The notes below the pieces were generated by a model that was given only the letters and a program-made list of their open reading frames with translations, was not told where the DNA came from and searched no databases. From contig NZ_JANAVP010000007.1 in NCBI RefSeq assembly GCF_024213665.1, forward strand, positions 124,001-188,000: a stretch of 64,000 nucleotides of DNA, in the 5' to 3' direction. Position 1 is the stretch's first letter. Each line of letters starts with the position of its first letter. A program made the translations under genes and the position numbers. Below, one piece after another: positions 1 through 7,086 of this stretch. Origin of the DNA: Streptomyces sp. A3M-1-3. Its GTDB lineage: Bacteria > Actinomycetota > Actinomycetes > Streptomycetales > Streptomycetaceae.

Positions 1-318
1 GGTGAGCTGGTAGATGAACCGCTTGCGGTAGAAGTCCTCGACGGCGGTGACGCGGGCCGTGTCGGGGTCGGCGCGCAGGTTGCCCCAGCCGACGAGGCTG
101 TCCAGCGCCTTGACCAGACCGTCAAGCTCAGCCGGTCCCGCCTCGGCCGGCAGCGCGGCGTACACGTCCTCGGGACGCAGGTGGACGGCGAACCGCTCCT
201 TGGCGATGACGAATACCCGCATCACCTGACGGTAGAGCGCGGTGTTCTGCACGGTGAGGTGGGCAAAGGGGCTGAACCCGTCCAGCTGGGCGTCCGGAGC
301 GGTGGTGGTGGCACTCAT
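1..318 (-). CDS. Wadjet JetA-like protein (DUF2397/TIGR02677), N-terminal part only
   Basis: The first 106 codons of a leftward gene are present and the rest lies beyond the left edge. The N-terminus (FSPFAHLTVQNTALYR, then VGWGNLRADPDTARV and VEDFYRKRFIYQLT) matches what I know of DUF2397 proteins. These are encoded with DUF2398, an SMC/SbcC-like ATPase and a DUF2399 protein in one class of Wadjet anti-plasmid systems, where the JetA subunit is kleisin-like. The ATG at 318 has a weak GAGAGA upstream; an ATG 10 bases earlier is in another frame. Being the first gene of such operons, its partners should lie to the left. Family assignment is from motif memory; the rest of the system cannot be seen. 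Confidence 0.75.
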   Translation of the reverse strand, partial: MSATTTAPDAQLDGFSPFAHLTVQNTALYRQVMRVFVIAKERFAVHLRPEDVYAALPAEAGPAELDGLVKALDSLVGWGNLRADPDTARVTAVEDFYRKRFIYQLT

Positions 319-402
319 CGTCGGCCATTCTCTCGCAGCGGGCCCGCCCCCCGGAGAAGGACGAAAGTATTGGCTGATTCGCACCGGTATGAGTCACCGT
401 AA

Positions 403-552
403 CGCACCTGGCGCGCACGCCGACGGCTGGAATCGAGACCAACCGTCGAGGACGGCCTGGAGTCCATCCGCGAGAAACTCCCGGACTCCGGCCCGTTGCG
501 CGCCTGGCACTGGGCCGCGGCCACCCGGGGACGACGCACCACCAAGAAGTAG
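403..552 (+). pseudogene. C-terminal remnant of an unrecognised gene
   Basis: After a stop at 400-402, a rightward frame runs 49 codons to TAG at 550-552 with no start codon placed for a whole gene. Its end reads VEDGLESIREKLPDS followed by a basic tail ending in RRTTKK, which looks like a genuine protein C-terminus. It sits directly before a strong hairpin, as a gene end would. I do not recognise the family. It may be the tail of a gene truncated when the neighbouring defence-type gene arrived. A chance frame in GC-rich DNA is the alternative. Confidence 0.25.
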
Positions 553-570
553 GACCGCCGACAACGCCAA

Positions 571-604
571 CGGCCTCCGTGAACCCAGGCATTCACGGAG
601 GCCG
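571..604. terminator. Strong inverted repeat, probable bidirectional terminator
   Basis: Perfect 13-bp arms (CGGCCTCCGTGAA at 571-583 and its complement at 592-604) enclose an 8-base loop. It lies 19 bases past the stop of the leftward DUF397 gene and 19 bases past the rightward remnant ending at 552, so it could serve both. There is no long T-run, as is usual in Streptomyces. Confidence 0.75.
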
Positions 605-622
605 TTCGGTCGGCGCCGATGC

Positions 623-832
623 TCAGACGGGCAGCTGCCCGCCCTTGATGGCGGCAATGAAGGATGACCAGTCCGCCGCCGGGAACACGAGCACCGGACC
701 GTGCGGGTTCTTGCTGTCCCGCACGGGGATGGCAGCGGCGAAGTCGTCCGAGACCTCAACGCACTGGCCACCATCCGAGTTGCTGTAGCTACTCTTGCGC
801 CACGTAGCGGCGCTCAGGTCGACGGATCGCAC
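623..832 (-). CDS. DUF397 domain protein
   Basis: This 69-residue protein contains the DUF397 signature WRKSSYSNSDGGQCVEV, then IPVRDSKNPHGPVL and WSSFIAAIK. DUF397 proteins in Streptomyces are small partners of HTH/DUF5753 regulators, as in the WhiJ and AbaA families, and are thought to modulate them. The GTG start at 832 is preceded by GAGGAAGT and overlaps the end of the upstream HTH gene by 19 bases, so the two are probably translationally coupled. A longer in-frame version starting inside the HTH gene was rejected because the family is normally 60-75 residues. Confidence 0.85.
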   Translation of the reverse strand: MRSVDLSAATWRKSSYSNSDGGQCVEVSDDFAAAIPVRDSKNPHGPVLVFPAADWSSFIAAIKGGQLPV

Positions 833-1656
833 GGCACTTCCTCCAACACGCGCAGGATGCACTTCCGCGACTCGTCCGGGGACAGGGCCAAGTCGCGCAC
901 CGCATCGTACATTTGCTGCAGACACTCAACCTGGCTGGCGGCCTCGATGAGTTCGCCACGGCTGGCGCTCTCCACATAGGCCACGGTACGGCCGTCCGGC
1001 ACTCGCAGGAACATCACGTCGGTGTGCGACAGACTGTGCGGCCCCGCGCTGTGCGGAAGCACCTGAAGCGCCACGTTCGGACGCTCAGACATCTCGACCA
1101 AATGCGCCAACTGCTCACGCCAGGCAGCCGCATCCCTCAGCGGCGTACGCAAAACGGTCTCGGAGAGGATCGAGCGAAAGTGGGGCGCGTCGTCGCCTTC
1201 CAGCAGGTCGCGCCGACTCAACCGAGCCTTGACCTGCTTGTCGATCTCCTCCCCCTTCAGCCGCCCGGCCGCCAGGACCTCCCTCGCGTACCCCTGCGTC
1301 TGAAGGACCCCGGGTGGCACTCCTACCGCGAAGTGCCACAGGCTCACCGCCTCCGCTTCCAGCGCCATATACCGCCGGTACCGCTCGCGGAACTGCGTGT
1401 GGTCCCCCGCCGCCAGCTCCCACAGCGCGAGCAACAGCCCCGGCGTCCCGTAATGCTGGTCCAGTGCCTGGACGACCTCCGGGCCGCCCAGGGTCTCGCC
1501 CTTCTCCATCTTCCCGAACAGCGACCAGTCCCAGCCCAGCCGCTCCCCGAGCTGCCGCAGGCTCGACCCGCTCCCCGTCCGCAGTAACCGCAGCTCCTCC
1601 GCGAACCTCTGCCGGGGCTCCTGGCTCCGGCCCGTGATCACCCGCCGTGGCGGCAT
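814..1656 (-). CDS. Helix-turn-helix regulator with DUF5753 domain (WhiJ/Scr1 type)
   Basis: The 280-residue protein has an N-terminal Xre-type HTH (LRLLRTGSGSSLRQLGERLG, then SLFGKMEKGE) at about residues 16-50. A DUF5753 domain follows, marked by VGVPPGVLQTQGYAREVL and ALQVLPHSAGPHS. Such proteins act with DUF397 partners, and in some clusters with BldB-like proteins, in developmental or antibiotic regulation; the target is unknown. The ATG at 1656 is chosen because GGAGGGG lies nine bases upstream. It is divergent from the small gene at 1849, and the shared 190-base gap should hold both promoters. Confidence 0.9.
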   Translation of the reverse strand: MPPRRVITGRSQEPRQRFAEELRLLRTGSGSSLRQLGERLGWDWSLFGKMEKGETLGGPEVVQALDQHYGTPGLLLALWELAAGDHTQFRERYRRYMALEAEAVSLWHFAVGVPPGVLQTQGYAREVLAAGRLKGEEIDKQVKARLSRRDLLEGDDAPHFRSILSETVLRTPLRDAAAWREQLAHLVEMSERPNVALQVLPHSAGPHSLSHTDVMFLRVPDGRTVAYVESASRGELIEAASQVECLQQMYDAVRDLALSPDESRKCILRVLEEVPCDPST

Positions 1657-1848
1657 CGCGCGGCTCCCCTCCGTGACGTCCGTGGAAGGTGTGGAACTAA
1701 CGCCGTGGGGCGGGGAACCACAGCCCACCCACGGTGTCGCCGGCCTCCTGCGGATCCATGCTCGTAGTGCCCGGGCTACGCACAGTAATCCAAGCTGCGT
1801 CTGCAGGTCCGGGAAGCCGCAGAACAGCCAGCCGAAGGAGCCCGCGCC

Positions 1849-2088
1849 ATGACCACCCCGCCGCCCGCCACCCCCGACAAGGCCGCCCAGCGCAAGATCA
1901 AGGAGGCCATGGACGCCCGCGACGCCCTCGCCGCCGCCCTCACCCGGGCCGGCATCCAGTTGCCCGCCATGGACGTCCGTACCCCCTGGGCCGACGAGGC
2001 CCGCTACGCCCTCGTGCACCTCGGGCTGTGCTCCGCGCCCGTAGCACACGAACTGGCGGCCGTGATCGCGAAGGGCGCCTCCCGGTGA
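1849..2088 (+). CDS. Small hypothetical protein
   Basis: This 79-residue protein has an ATG preceded by GAAGGAG. It is Ala-rich and predicted helical (KAAQRKIKEAMDARDALAAALTRAG), with no membrane segment, signal peptide or cysteine motif. Small proteins of this kind are often found beside HTH/DUF5753 regulators in Streptomyces, and I recognise it only as that context type. Its stop overlaps the GTG of the next gene (GTGA), so the two are co-translated. No function is claimed. Confidence 0.75.
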   Translation: MTTPPPATPDKAAQRKIKEAMDARDALAAALTRAGIQLPAMDVRTPWADEARYALVHLGLCSAPVAHELAAVIAKGASR

Positions 2089-2336
2089 CAGACGCCCCCG
2101 GCCCCGCCCCCGCCCCCGCCCCCGCCATCGGCGAGACCGTCCGGGACACCCACCGCAACCGCCTCGGCATCATCACCGACCACCTCGGCCCGTACATCCA
2201 GCTCCGCCCCCTCGTCGGCGGCCGGGAGTGGGACGCGAACCCGGATCACATCGAGCCGGTGAGCCCACCCGAGGTGCTGAGCGCCCGGCTCGCGGAGGTG
2301 AACTCCCGCAGCCGGAGGCCCCGTCCGAGCGGCTGA
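2085..2336 (+). CDS. Small hypothetical protein, coupled to the preceding gene
   Basis: An 83-residue protein starts at a GTG that overlaps the previous stop. After a short Pro/Ala run (PAPAPAPA) the body reads GETVRDTHRNRLGIITDHLG and then EWDANPDHIEPV. This resembles small beta-rich proteins, annotated hypothetical, that recur near Streptomyces HTH/DUF397 clusters. No catalytic motif or membrane segment is visible. The coupling implies it works with the 79-residue protein. The alternative of starting far upstream in the same frame is unlikely, because that DNA is intergenic or codes in another frame. Confidence 0.7.
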   Translation: MTDAPGPAPAPAPAIGETVRDTHRNRLGIITDHLGPYIQLRPLVGGREWDANPDHIEPVSPPEVLSARLAEVNSRSRRPRPSG

Positions 2337-2419
2337 GCCCGCCGCCCACCACCGCGCGCCCCGTCGTTGTCAGTTGCGGCGCGGCAGGCACCCCACAGGC
2401 CGACGCACCGTCGGCATCT

Positions 2420-3313
2420 TCAAGGCGCGTCAAGAGGAGCGTTGTCGGTCTCGGGGTGCGCCTTGCGTGAGGTTCCGGAGCGTCGACGGCGGCCGAGCAC
2501 CACTCCTGCGATCAGAAGGGCGGCGACCAAGGCGGCGAGGGCTGCGGGACCGATGTTGTCCAGGCCGGTGGCGATGGTCCGCTGGATGGCGCCCGCGGCG
2601 TCGATGACCGGGTCCTGGGTTGCGGGGTCGTGCTGGACGCGGATCTCGTACCAGCCGTAGTACGCGACGTACGCGCCGACGAGCAGGAGCAGTCCGCCGC
2701 CGAGGCGGGGTGCGATGGCGCCGATGCGGCGCAGCCGGGTGACGGCGGTAGTGCGGGTGACGGCGACGGTCAGCGAGGCGGCGCCGACGATCAGGCCCAT
2801 CCCGCCCGCGTACGCGGTGAAGAGAATGATGCCTTCGGCGGTGGAGCCGCTACGGAAGGCGGAGACCACGATGGCGAGGAACGGGGCGATGGTGCAGCCG
2901 AGTGAGGCGGTGGCGTACGCCATCCCGAACAGCGTCATCGAGGGGATGGAGCGGGTGACGGCGGGCGCCCGCCGGACTTTCGGCGTCAGCGCGGGCAGTT
3001 GGCGGCCGGCGAGGAGCCAGGCCCCGGCCACGGCCATGAGGAGTCCGAAGGCGATGGTGAACCAGGGCAGATGTTCCTGGACCTGCCCGGCGACGGGCTG
3101 GATCGCGAGGCCGAATATGCCGAAGAGGGCTGCGAAGCCGACGGTCATCGCGGCGGTTGCGGTCAGGGCCCGGCCGACGGCGACGGTCCGGGAGGGAGAG
3201 TCGTCGCCGAGGACGAGGAGGGAGAGGTAGGCAGGGAGCAGGGCGAAGCCGCACGGGTTGACGGCGGCGAGCATGCCCGCGGTGAGTGCGAGGGCGAGGG
3301 GCAGGTCACTCAT
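2420..3313 (-). CDS. ccdA: CcdA-family thiol-disulfide transmembrane protein
   Basis: The 297-residue polytopic membrane protein opens with the CcdA signature AAVNPCGFALLPAYL (Cys21). A second conserved cysteine lies in ATASLGCTIAPFL (Cys140). The two would shuttle reducing equivalents from cytoplasmic thioredoxin across the membrane. About six to seven hydrophobic segments are visible, followed by a basic C-terminal tail. It starts six bases after the stop of the thioredoxin-like lipoprotein gene, forming a two-gene operon in which the lipoprotein is the likely electron acceptor. CcdA proteins support cytochrome c maturation or other extracytoplasmic thiol reduction; here the neighbouring metal and redox genes suggest an accessory role. 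Confidence 0.9.
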   Translation of the reverse strand: MSDLPLALALTAGMLAAVNPCGFALLPAYLSLLVLGDDSPSRTVAVGRALTATAAMTVGFAALFGIFGLAIQPVAGQVQEHLPWFTIAFGLLMAVAGAWLLAGRQLPALTPKVRRAPAVTRSIPSMTLFGMAYATASLGCTIAPFLAIVVSAFRSGSTAEGIILFTAYAGGMGLIVGAASLTVAVTRTTAVTRLRRIGAIAPRLGGGLLLLVGAYVAYYGWYEIRVQHDPATQDPVIDAAGAIQRTIATGLDNIGPAALAALVAALLIAGVVLGRRRRSGTSRKAHPETDNAPLDAP

Positions 3314-3319
3314 GACGGC

Positions 3320-3907
3320 TCAGCCGGTGATTCCGGCGACCTTCTCGGCGAGTCCCTTGCCCGCGGGCAGCACACCCTCGTACACGGTCTTGCCGTCCTT
3401 GTCGAGGATGACGTAGCGGCTCTGCTCGGTGACCTTGAACCGCTTCCAGACCTCGCCCTTCTCATCGGACAGGTGCGGGAAGCCGGAGGCACCCGTGTCG
3501 GCAACGAAGTCCTTCATGGCGGAGTTCTTGTCCAGGCCCGCGACGCCGATGACGTTGGCCTTCCCGGCGTAGTCCGCGGCGACCTTGGCGGTCTCGGATG
3601 CCTGGGCCTTGCACTTGGGGCACCAGGGCGCCCAGAACCACAGCACGGTCGGCTTGCCGGCCAGAGTCTTGGCGTCGAACGGCTTGCCGTCCACCGTGGT
3701 CGCTGTGAACCGCAGCGCCTCCGGCACCTGCGCCCCGGCGGCTCCGCTCTCGCCGCCGTCGGAGGAGGCGGGCGCCGGCGCGGGGGACGACGGGTTCGAG
3801 GGGGATGTACCCGCCGCCTCGTCGCTGGAGCCGCTTTCGGATCCGCATCCCGTGAGGGCGAGCAGGGCGGCGGCCAGGACGGCTGGGAGGACGGTGCGGG
3901 CGCGCAT
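3320..3907 (-). CDS. TlpA/ResA-like thioredoxin lipoprotein
   Basis: The 195-residue protein has a lipoprotein signal peptide (lipobox LALTGC, Cys21) and a Ser/Pro/Gly-rich linker to about residue 60. A redoxin fold follows with the active site WFWAPWCPKC (Cys96, Cys99). The later cis-Pro region reads GASGFPHLSDEKG. It should be anchored outside the membrane and reduced by the CcdA protein encoded immediately downstream. The order lipoprotein then CcdA with a six-base gap is a classic pairing. The substrate is not evident from sequence; cytochrome c apoprotein or a metal-binding partner is possible. Confidence 0.9.
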   Translation of the reverse strand: MRARTVLPAVLAAALLALTGCGSESGSSDEAAGTSPSNPSSPAPAPASSDGGESGAAGAQVPEALRFTATTVDGKPFDAKTLAGKPTVLWFWAPWCPKCKAQASETAKVAADYAGKANVIGVAGLDKNSAMKDFVADTGASGFPHLSDEKGEVWKRFKVTEQSRYVILDKDGKTVYEGVLPAGKGLAEKVAGITG

Positions 3908-3994
3908 GGAGGACTCCTGTGTGTTCGGGATGCGTGTGACTGTAGATCCACTGGGTCGGCAAGGTGGGGATGGTGGTCTTACGGTTTGGTGACG

Positions 3995-4716
3995 TCAGCC
4001 GGCGGCGTCCTTGAGGCGGGCTGTGTCGAGGACGGTGATGCGGCCTCGGGCGAGGCGGAGCATTCCCTGGTCGGCGTACTCGCGCAGCACCTTGGTGCAG
4101 GTTTCGCGGGAGGTTCCGGCAAGTGCGGCGAGCTGTTCGTGGGTGAGGGCGATCTGCGGGTGCCGGCCGCCGGGACGCAGCGGGCCGGCGGGGGGCTGGG
4201 CGGTGGTGAGGGTGGTGAGGGTGGTGGCGATGCGCTGTGCGACGGTTTTGAAGACGCTGTCGGACAGGCGCTGCTCCAGGTCGGAGAGGCGGCGGCCGAG
4301 GATCGCGGTGATCCGGGCGGCGATCCGCGGGTCGGTGAGCAGCAGACGGTTCACGTCGGCACGGCTCATCACGCAGACGGTGACATCGTCGAGGGCTTCG
4401 GCGTAATTGTCGTACATGTGCTGTCCGAGCAGAACCATCTCGCCGAAGATGGTGCCCGGGGTGATGATCGCCGTGGTGAGCGCGCGGCCGTCGGCGGAGA
4501 CCCGAAAGACGCGGACCCGGCCGCGCTTGAGGATGAAAGCACCTCGCTGGGCTGAGACGGCGTGTAGAGGATTTCGCCTGCGCCGTATGTCTTCATCGGT
4601 GCCGCGGTGGCGATGGCCTCCATCTCCCGCTCGTTCAGGTCGCAGAAGATGTCGACCTCGGCCATGCACCAGGTCTTGTCGGCGTCCCCGGCGGCATCCG
4701 TACCGGCGTCGATCAT
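3995..4716 (-). pseudogene. Crp/Fnr-family regulator, frameshifted
   Basis: Two frames together encode one protein. The N-terminus from ATG 4716 reads MIDAGTDAAGD and reaches KTYGAGEILYTPSQPSEV. It then leaves frame, and the continuation FILKRGRVRVFRVSADG runs to the stop at 3995. Restoring one base near 4535-4541 (GTGCTTTC to GTGCTGTTC) joins them. The rebuilt protein of about 240 residues has a cyclic-nucleotide-type beta-roll, a dimer helix and a winged HTH (LTHEQLAALAGTSRETCTKVL). It would be a transcription factor for the surrounding redox/metal genes. As written it is inactive unless rescued by a sequencing correction. Confidence 0.85.
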
Positions 4717-4905
4717 GGCGTGTGTCTCCTCGCGTCGTCCCGGTGCCCAGGGCGGGGGCGCGGCGCCCCACGCCGGGCTGGCCAGCGCATCGGCGCTGTC
4801 GGCCAGACAGTAGGACACCGCCATGCCGTCGTCGTGCGTCCGGCGCTTGGCTGCCCCCGGCCTACGCCCCCTGAGGGCCGGGTATTGACGCGGGCGCCGG
4901 AGGGC

Positions 4906-5394
4906 TCATCCCCCGGCCGGGCCCGTGCGCGGCTTGCCCGCAGCCTGGGCGATCGCGGCGAACGTCACTCCGGCGAGCAGCCCGAACACCAGGTGCGCGC
5001 CGAGGCTGGAGCGGGTGACGGCGTTCCACTCGAATACCGGCATGCCCATGTTCGCGGGCATGATCCACAGCGCGCCGACGGTCCACCACACCGCGCCATA
5101 GACCAGGCCGAGGGCGGCGGCGGGTGCGAGGCGCAGGGCGTACTGCCCGAGCAACGCGCCGAAGGTGATACCGGCGAGGGTGGCGATGGCCAGGTGGATC
5201 AGCCAGCCCGCGAAGGTGTTGGTCGAACCGAGGAGCCCGGCGACCATGGTCATCATCGCGGTGTCCGTCATCGGCTTCGACACGGACATCCAGATGCCCA
5301 TCCCGATCCCGCCGACCAGGCCGGCCGCGGCGCCCCATGCCGCATGGACCGGGATGGCTGCCGTTCTCGGCGAAATCTGCATGGTGGTGGTCAT
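4906..5394 (-). CDS. Small integral membrane protein, unrecognised
   Basis: The 162-residue protein has four hydrophobic segments: around AAWGAAAGLVGGIGMGIWM, a Met-rich stretch into AGWLIHLAIATLAGI, LGLVYGAVWWTVGALW, and AHLVFGLLAGVTFAAIA. The ATG at 5394 has GAGGGG eight bases upstream, and an in-frame ATG at 5382 is possible. I cannot name the family; the layout resembles small DUF-type membrane proteins. It lies between the broken Crp gene and the broken radical SAM gene on the same strand, so it probably belonged to the same redox/metal gene set. Confidence 0.7.
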   Translation of the reverse strand: MTTTMQISPRTAAIPVHAAWGAAAGLVGGIGMGIWMSVSKPMTDTAMMTMVAGLLGSTNTFAGWLIHLAIATLAGITFGALLGQYALRLAPAAALGLVYGAVWWTVGALWIMPANMGMPVFEWNAVTRSSLGAHLVFGLLAGVTFAAIAQAAGKPRTGPAGG

Positions 5395-5506
5395 GGTGAG
5401 TGCCCCTCACATTCGATGATGACTGCTTTCGGCCTCGACGCTATGGCCGAGGGACGGGGCAGGTATGTGAGGGCGCTTACGTACCCGGCGGTAGATCACT
5501 GCGCTG

Positions 5507-5757
5507 TCAGGGGGATTTCACCGCGGTCAGCAGGGCGTAGCCGAGTGTGCCGTCGGCGACGGCGGTACGTGCCGCGTTCAGCACGACGGGGGCCGCGTCC
5601 AGGTCGAGGCCGGCGCCGGCGAGCTTCGCGGGTGCGGTGATGCGCATCAGGTTCAGCCTCGCCTCGATCTGGTCGATCACGCGGAGCATGGCCGCATCGT
5701 GGCGCTCGGTGGTGTGGGTGCGCAGTCCGGCACCGGCCAGGATGTCGGCGTGTTGAC
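5507..5757 (-). pseudogene. C-terminal fragment of an unrecognised gene fused to the radical SAM remnant
   Basis: The frame ending at 5507 reads ADILAGAGLRTHTTERHDAA, MLRVIDQIEARLNLMRITAP and a helical tail ending TLGYALLTAVKSP. It looks like true coding sequence but has no start of its own, and its frame differs from the radical SAM frame that abuts it at about 5757. The iron-sulfur core of the radical SAM gene should be here and is not. I infer a deletion that joined two genes. The parent family of this tail is unknown to me. Confidence 0.45.
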
Positions 5758-6086
5758 CTCGATGAGCCCCAGGCAGGCGTGCTGCTTGTGCTCCGGGCAC
5801 AGCCCGCAGTCGCTCGGGCAGCCGTCGCGCACCTCGGTCTGGAAGGTCAGCGGGATCGTGCCGGGTTGTTGAACCGCGCGGAGGACATGTACTCCTCCGC
5901 GTCCCCGTACACCAGTGCCTCGAACTCGCCGTGATCGCGACAGCGCTTGCGCAGGTAGACCTTGCTGTCACGGATGTTGACCTGGGCGTCGACGGGCGTC
6001 TTGCACAGTGGGCAGATCGACTTGGTGAACTCTACGAACACTTCGTCGCGGTCCGCCTTGCGCCGTGGCGCAGATGCCCGGGTCAT
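5758..6086 (-). pseudogene. Radical SAM protein N-terminus (COG1964/Tes-like), truncated and frameshifted
   Basis: From ATG 6086 (GGAGGACC upstream) the protein begins with a rubredoxin-like zinc/iron site, SICPLCKTPVDAQVNIRDSK then RCRDHGEFEALVYGD. This is typical of the COG1964 radical SAM group that includes archaeal Tes. It leaves frame at about 5860-5865, where CCCGGC appears to have lost a G. In the next frame it continues as GTIPLTFQTEVRDGCPSDCG, LCPEHKQHACLGLIEVNT. The expected CxxxCxxC cluster motif just after this point is absent because the sequence changes to unrelated DNA. The gene cannot make an active enzyme. Confidence 0.75.
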
Positions 6087-6185
6087 CTCGGTCCTCCATT
6101 CGAATGCGACCGTGTTCCGTGAGGTGGCCGACGGATCGCGTGTCCCTGGCGGTGCGTCAGGGAATCGCAGGGTTGCTCATGCGGG

Positions 6186-6512
6186 TCAGCGGATGTCTCG
6201 ACGCTTCGGGGCGTCGTCACCGCTCCGTACGTGGCTATCGGGGTGGTGGGCGCCCTGGGGGCGCGGTTCGGGCGGGCAGCAGTCCTCGGGCACGGCGCCA
6301 CGTCGGCGGCCGGCCCGGCAGCGCAATACGTACCCGACAGCCATGACCGCCACCACCGCGGCGACAGAGATCAGCCACGGGTTACGCAGCGCTCCGCCGA
6401 CGGCACCGAGCGCCCCGGCCCCCACCAGCAGCGGTCCGGCGCAGCACAGCACCATCAGGAGCCCGGCGGCGACGAGTCCGACCCCACCGGAACGTCCACG
6501 CGATCCGGACAT
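6186..6512 (-). CDS. MerF-like small membrane protein with two vicinal cysteine pairs
   Basis: The 108-residue protein has a first hydrophobic segment carrying a Cys pair (LLMVLCCAGPLLVGAGALG, Cys23-Cys24) and a second (WLISVAAVVAVMAVGYVL). A further Cys pair follows after the membrane (VPEDCCPP, Cys78-Cys79). This layout, CC in helix 1 and CC after helix 2, is that of MerF mercuric-ion uptake proteins. Its ATG overlaps the stop of the MauE-like gene (ATGA), so the two are co-translated. The Arg/His-rich C-terminal tail is longer than in MerF. No mercuric reductase is visible nearby, so the metal is uncertain. Confidence 0.6.
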   Translation of the reverse strand: MSGSRGRSGGVGLVAAGLLMVLCCAGPLLVGAGALGAVGGALRNPWLISVAAVVAVMAVGYVLRCRAGRRRGAVPEDCCPPEPRPQGAHHPDSHVRSGDDAPKRRDIR

Positions 6513-6964
6513 CACGTACCACCTCCTCGGACCCGCTCGTGGCCGGCCCCGGCAGGCGCGGGCGAGACCCCGCGGGCCGCGCGGAGCAGGAGCCCCGCGT
6601 AGAACAGCAGCAATGCGTCCTGGATGAGGACGAACCAGCTCAGCGGCTGAGGCAGGTAGATCCCGAAGCAGCCGCAGTTGGCCACCGTGAGCCCGCGCGC
6701 GTACGCCTGGACGGCCAGAAGCGCCCACACCACCGCGACACCAGTGAACACCCACACCGGGGCCATCGCGCGGGACCGCGGGCGAGCCAGAAACCACACC
6801 CCGCACACCAGCTCGCCCACGATCAATGCCACGGCGAGCACGGTCGCAGCCGAACCGGCGACCAGGCCGTACCCAGCCAGAATCCCGGGCATCTGCGAGA
6901 AGGACGCCAGCTGCCCGGCCGCCATCGCGACGAACAGCGCGCCCAGCACGATCCGCAGCAGCAT
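6512..6964 (-). CDS. MauE/DoxX-type redox-associated membrane protein
   Basis: The 150-residue protein has four hydrophobic segments and the signature VANCGCFGIYL (Cys97, Cys99) at the end of the third. This is characteristic of MauE-like proteins that assist disulfide or redox-cofactor formation outside the membrane. It begins the leftward pair MauE-MerF and is divergent from the membrane-protein gene at 7087 across 120 bases, where promoters should lie. The start at ATG 6964 fits the hydrophobic N-terminus; an upstream in-frame extension has no coding character. Its partner in electron transfer could be the CcdA/TlpA pair at 2.4-3.9 kb. Confidence 0.75.
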   Translation of the reverse strand: MLLRIVLGALFVAMAAGQLASFSQMPGILAGYGLVAGSAATVLAVALIVGELVCGVWFLARPRSRAMAPVWVFTGVAVVWALLAVQAYARGLTVANCGCFGIYLPQPLSWFVLIQDALLLFYAGLLLRAARGVSPAPAGAGHERVRGGGT

Positions 6965-7086
6965 GCTCCGCACGCTACGCCCGGAGCCGGGCCGGGAACT
7001 GTAAGCGCGCTCACCGAACAACCGCCCTGCGGCGCGGGACGATGGTGGGGACCGTGGGGACCGTGTTCCGAAGCGGGTGATGCACG

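Noticed and set aside
2999-4555. Long rightward open frame across ccdA, tlpA and the crp region
   Set aside because: Antisense shadow of three recognisable leftward genes; no domain or ribosome-binding site.
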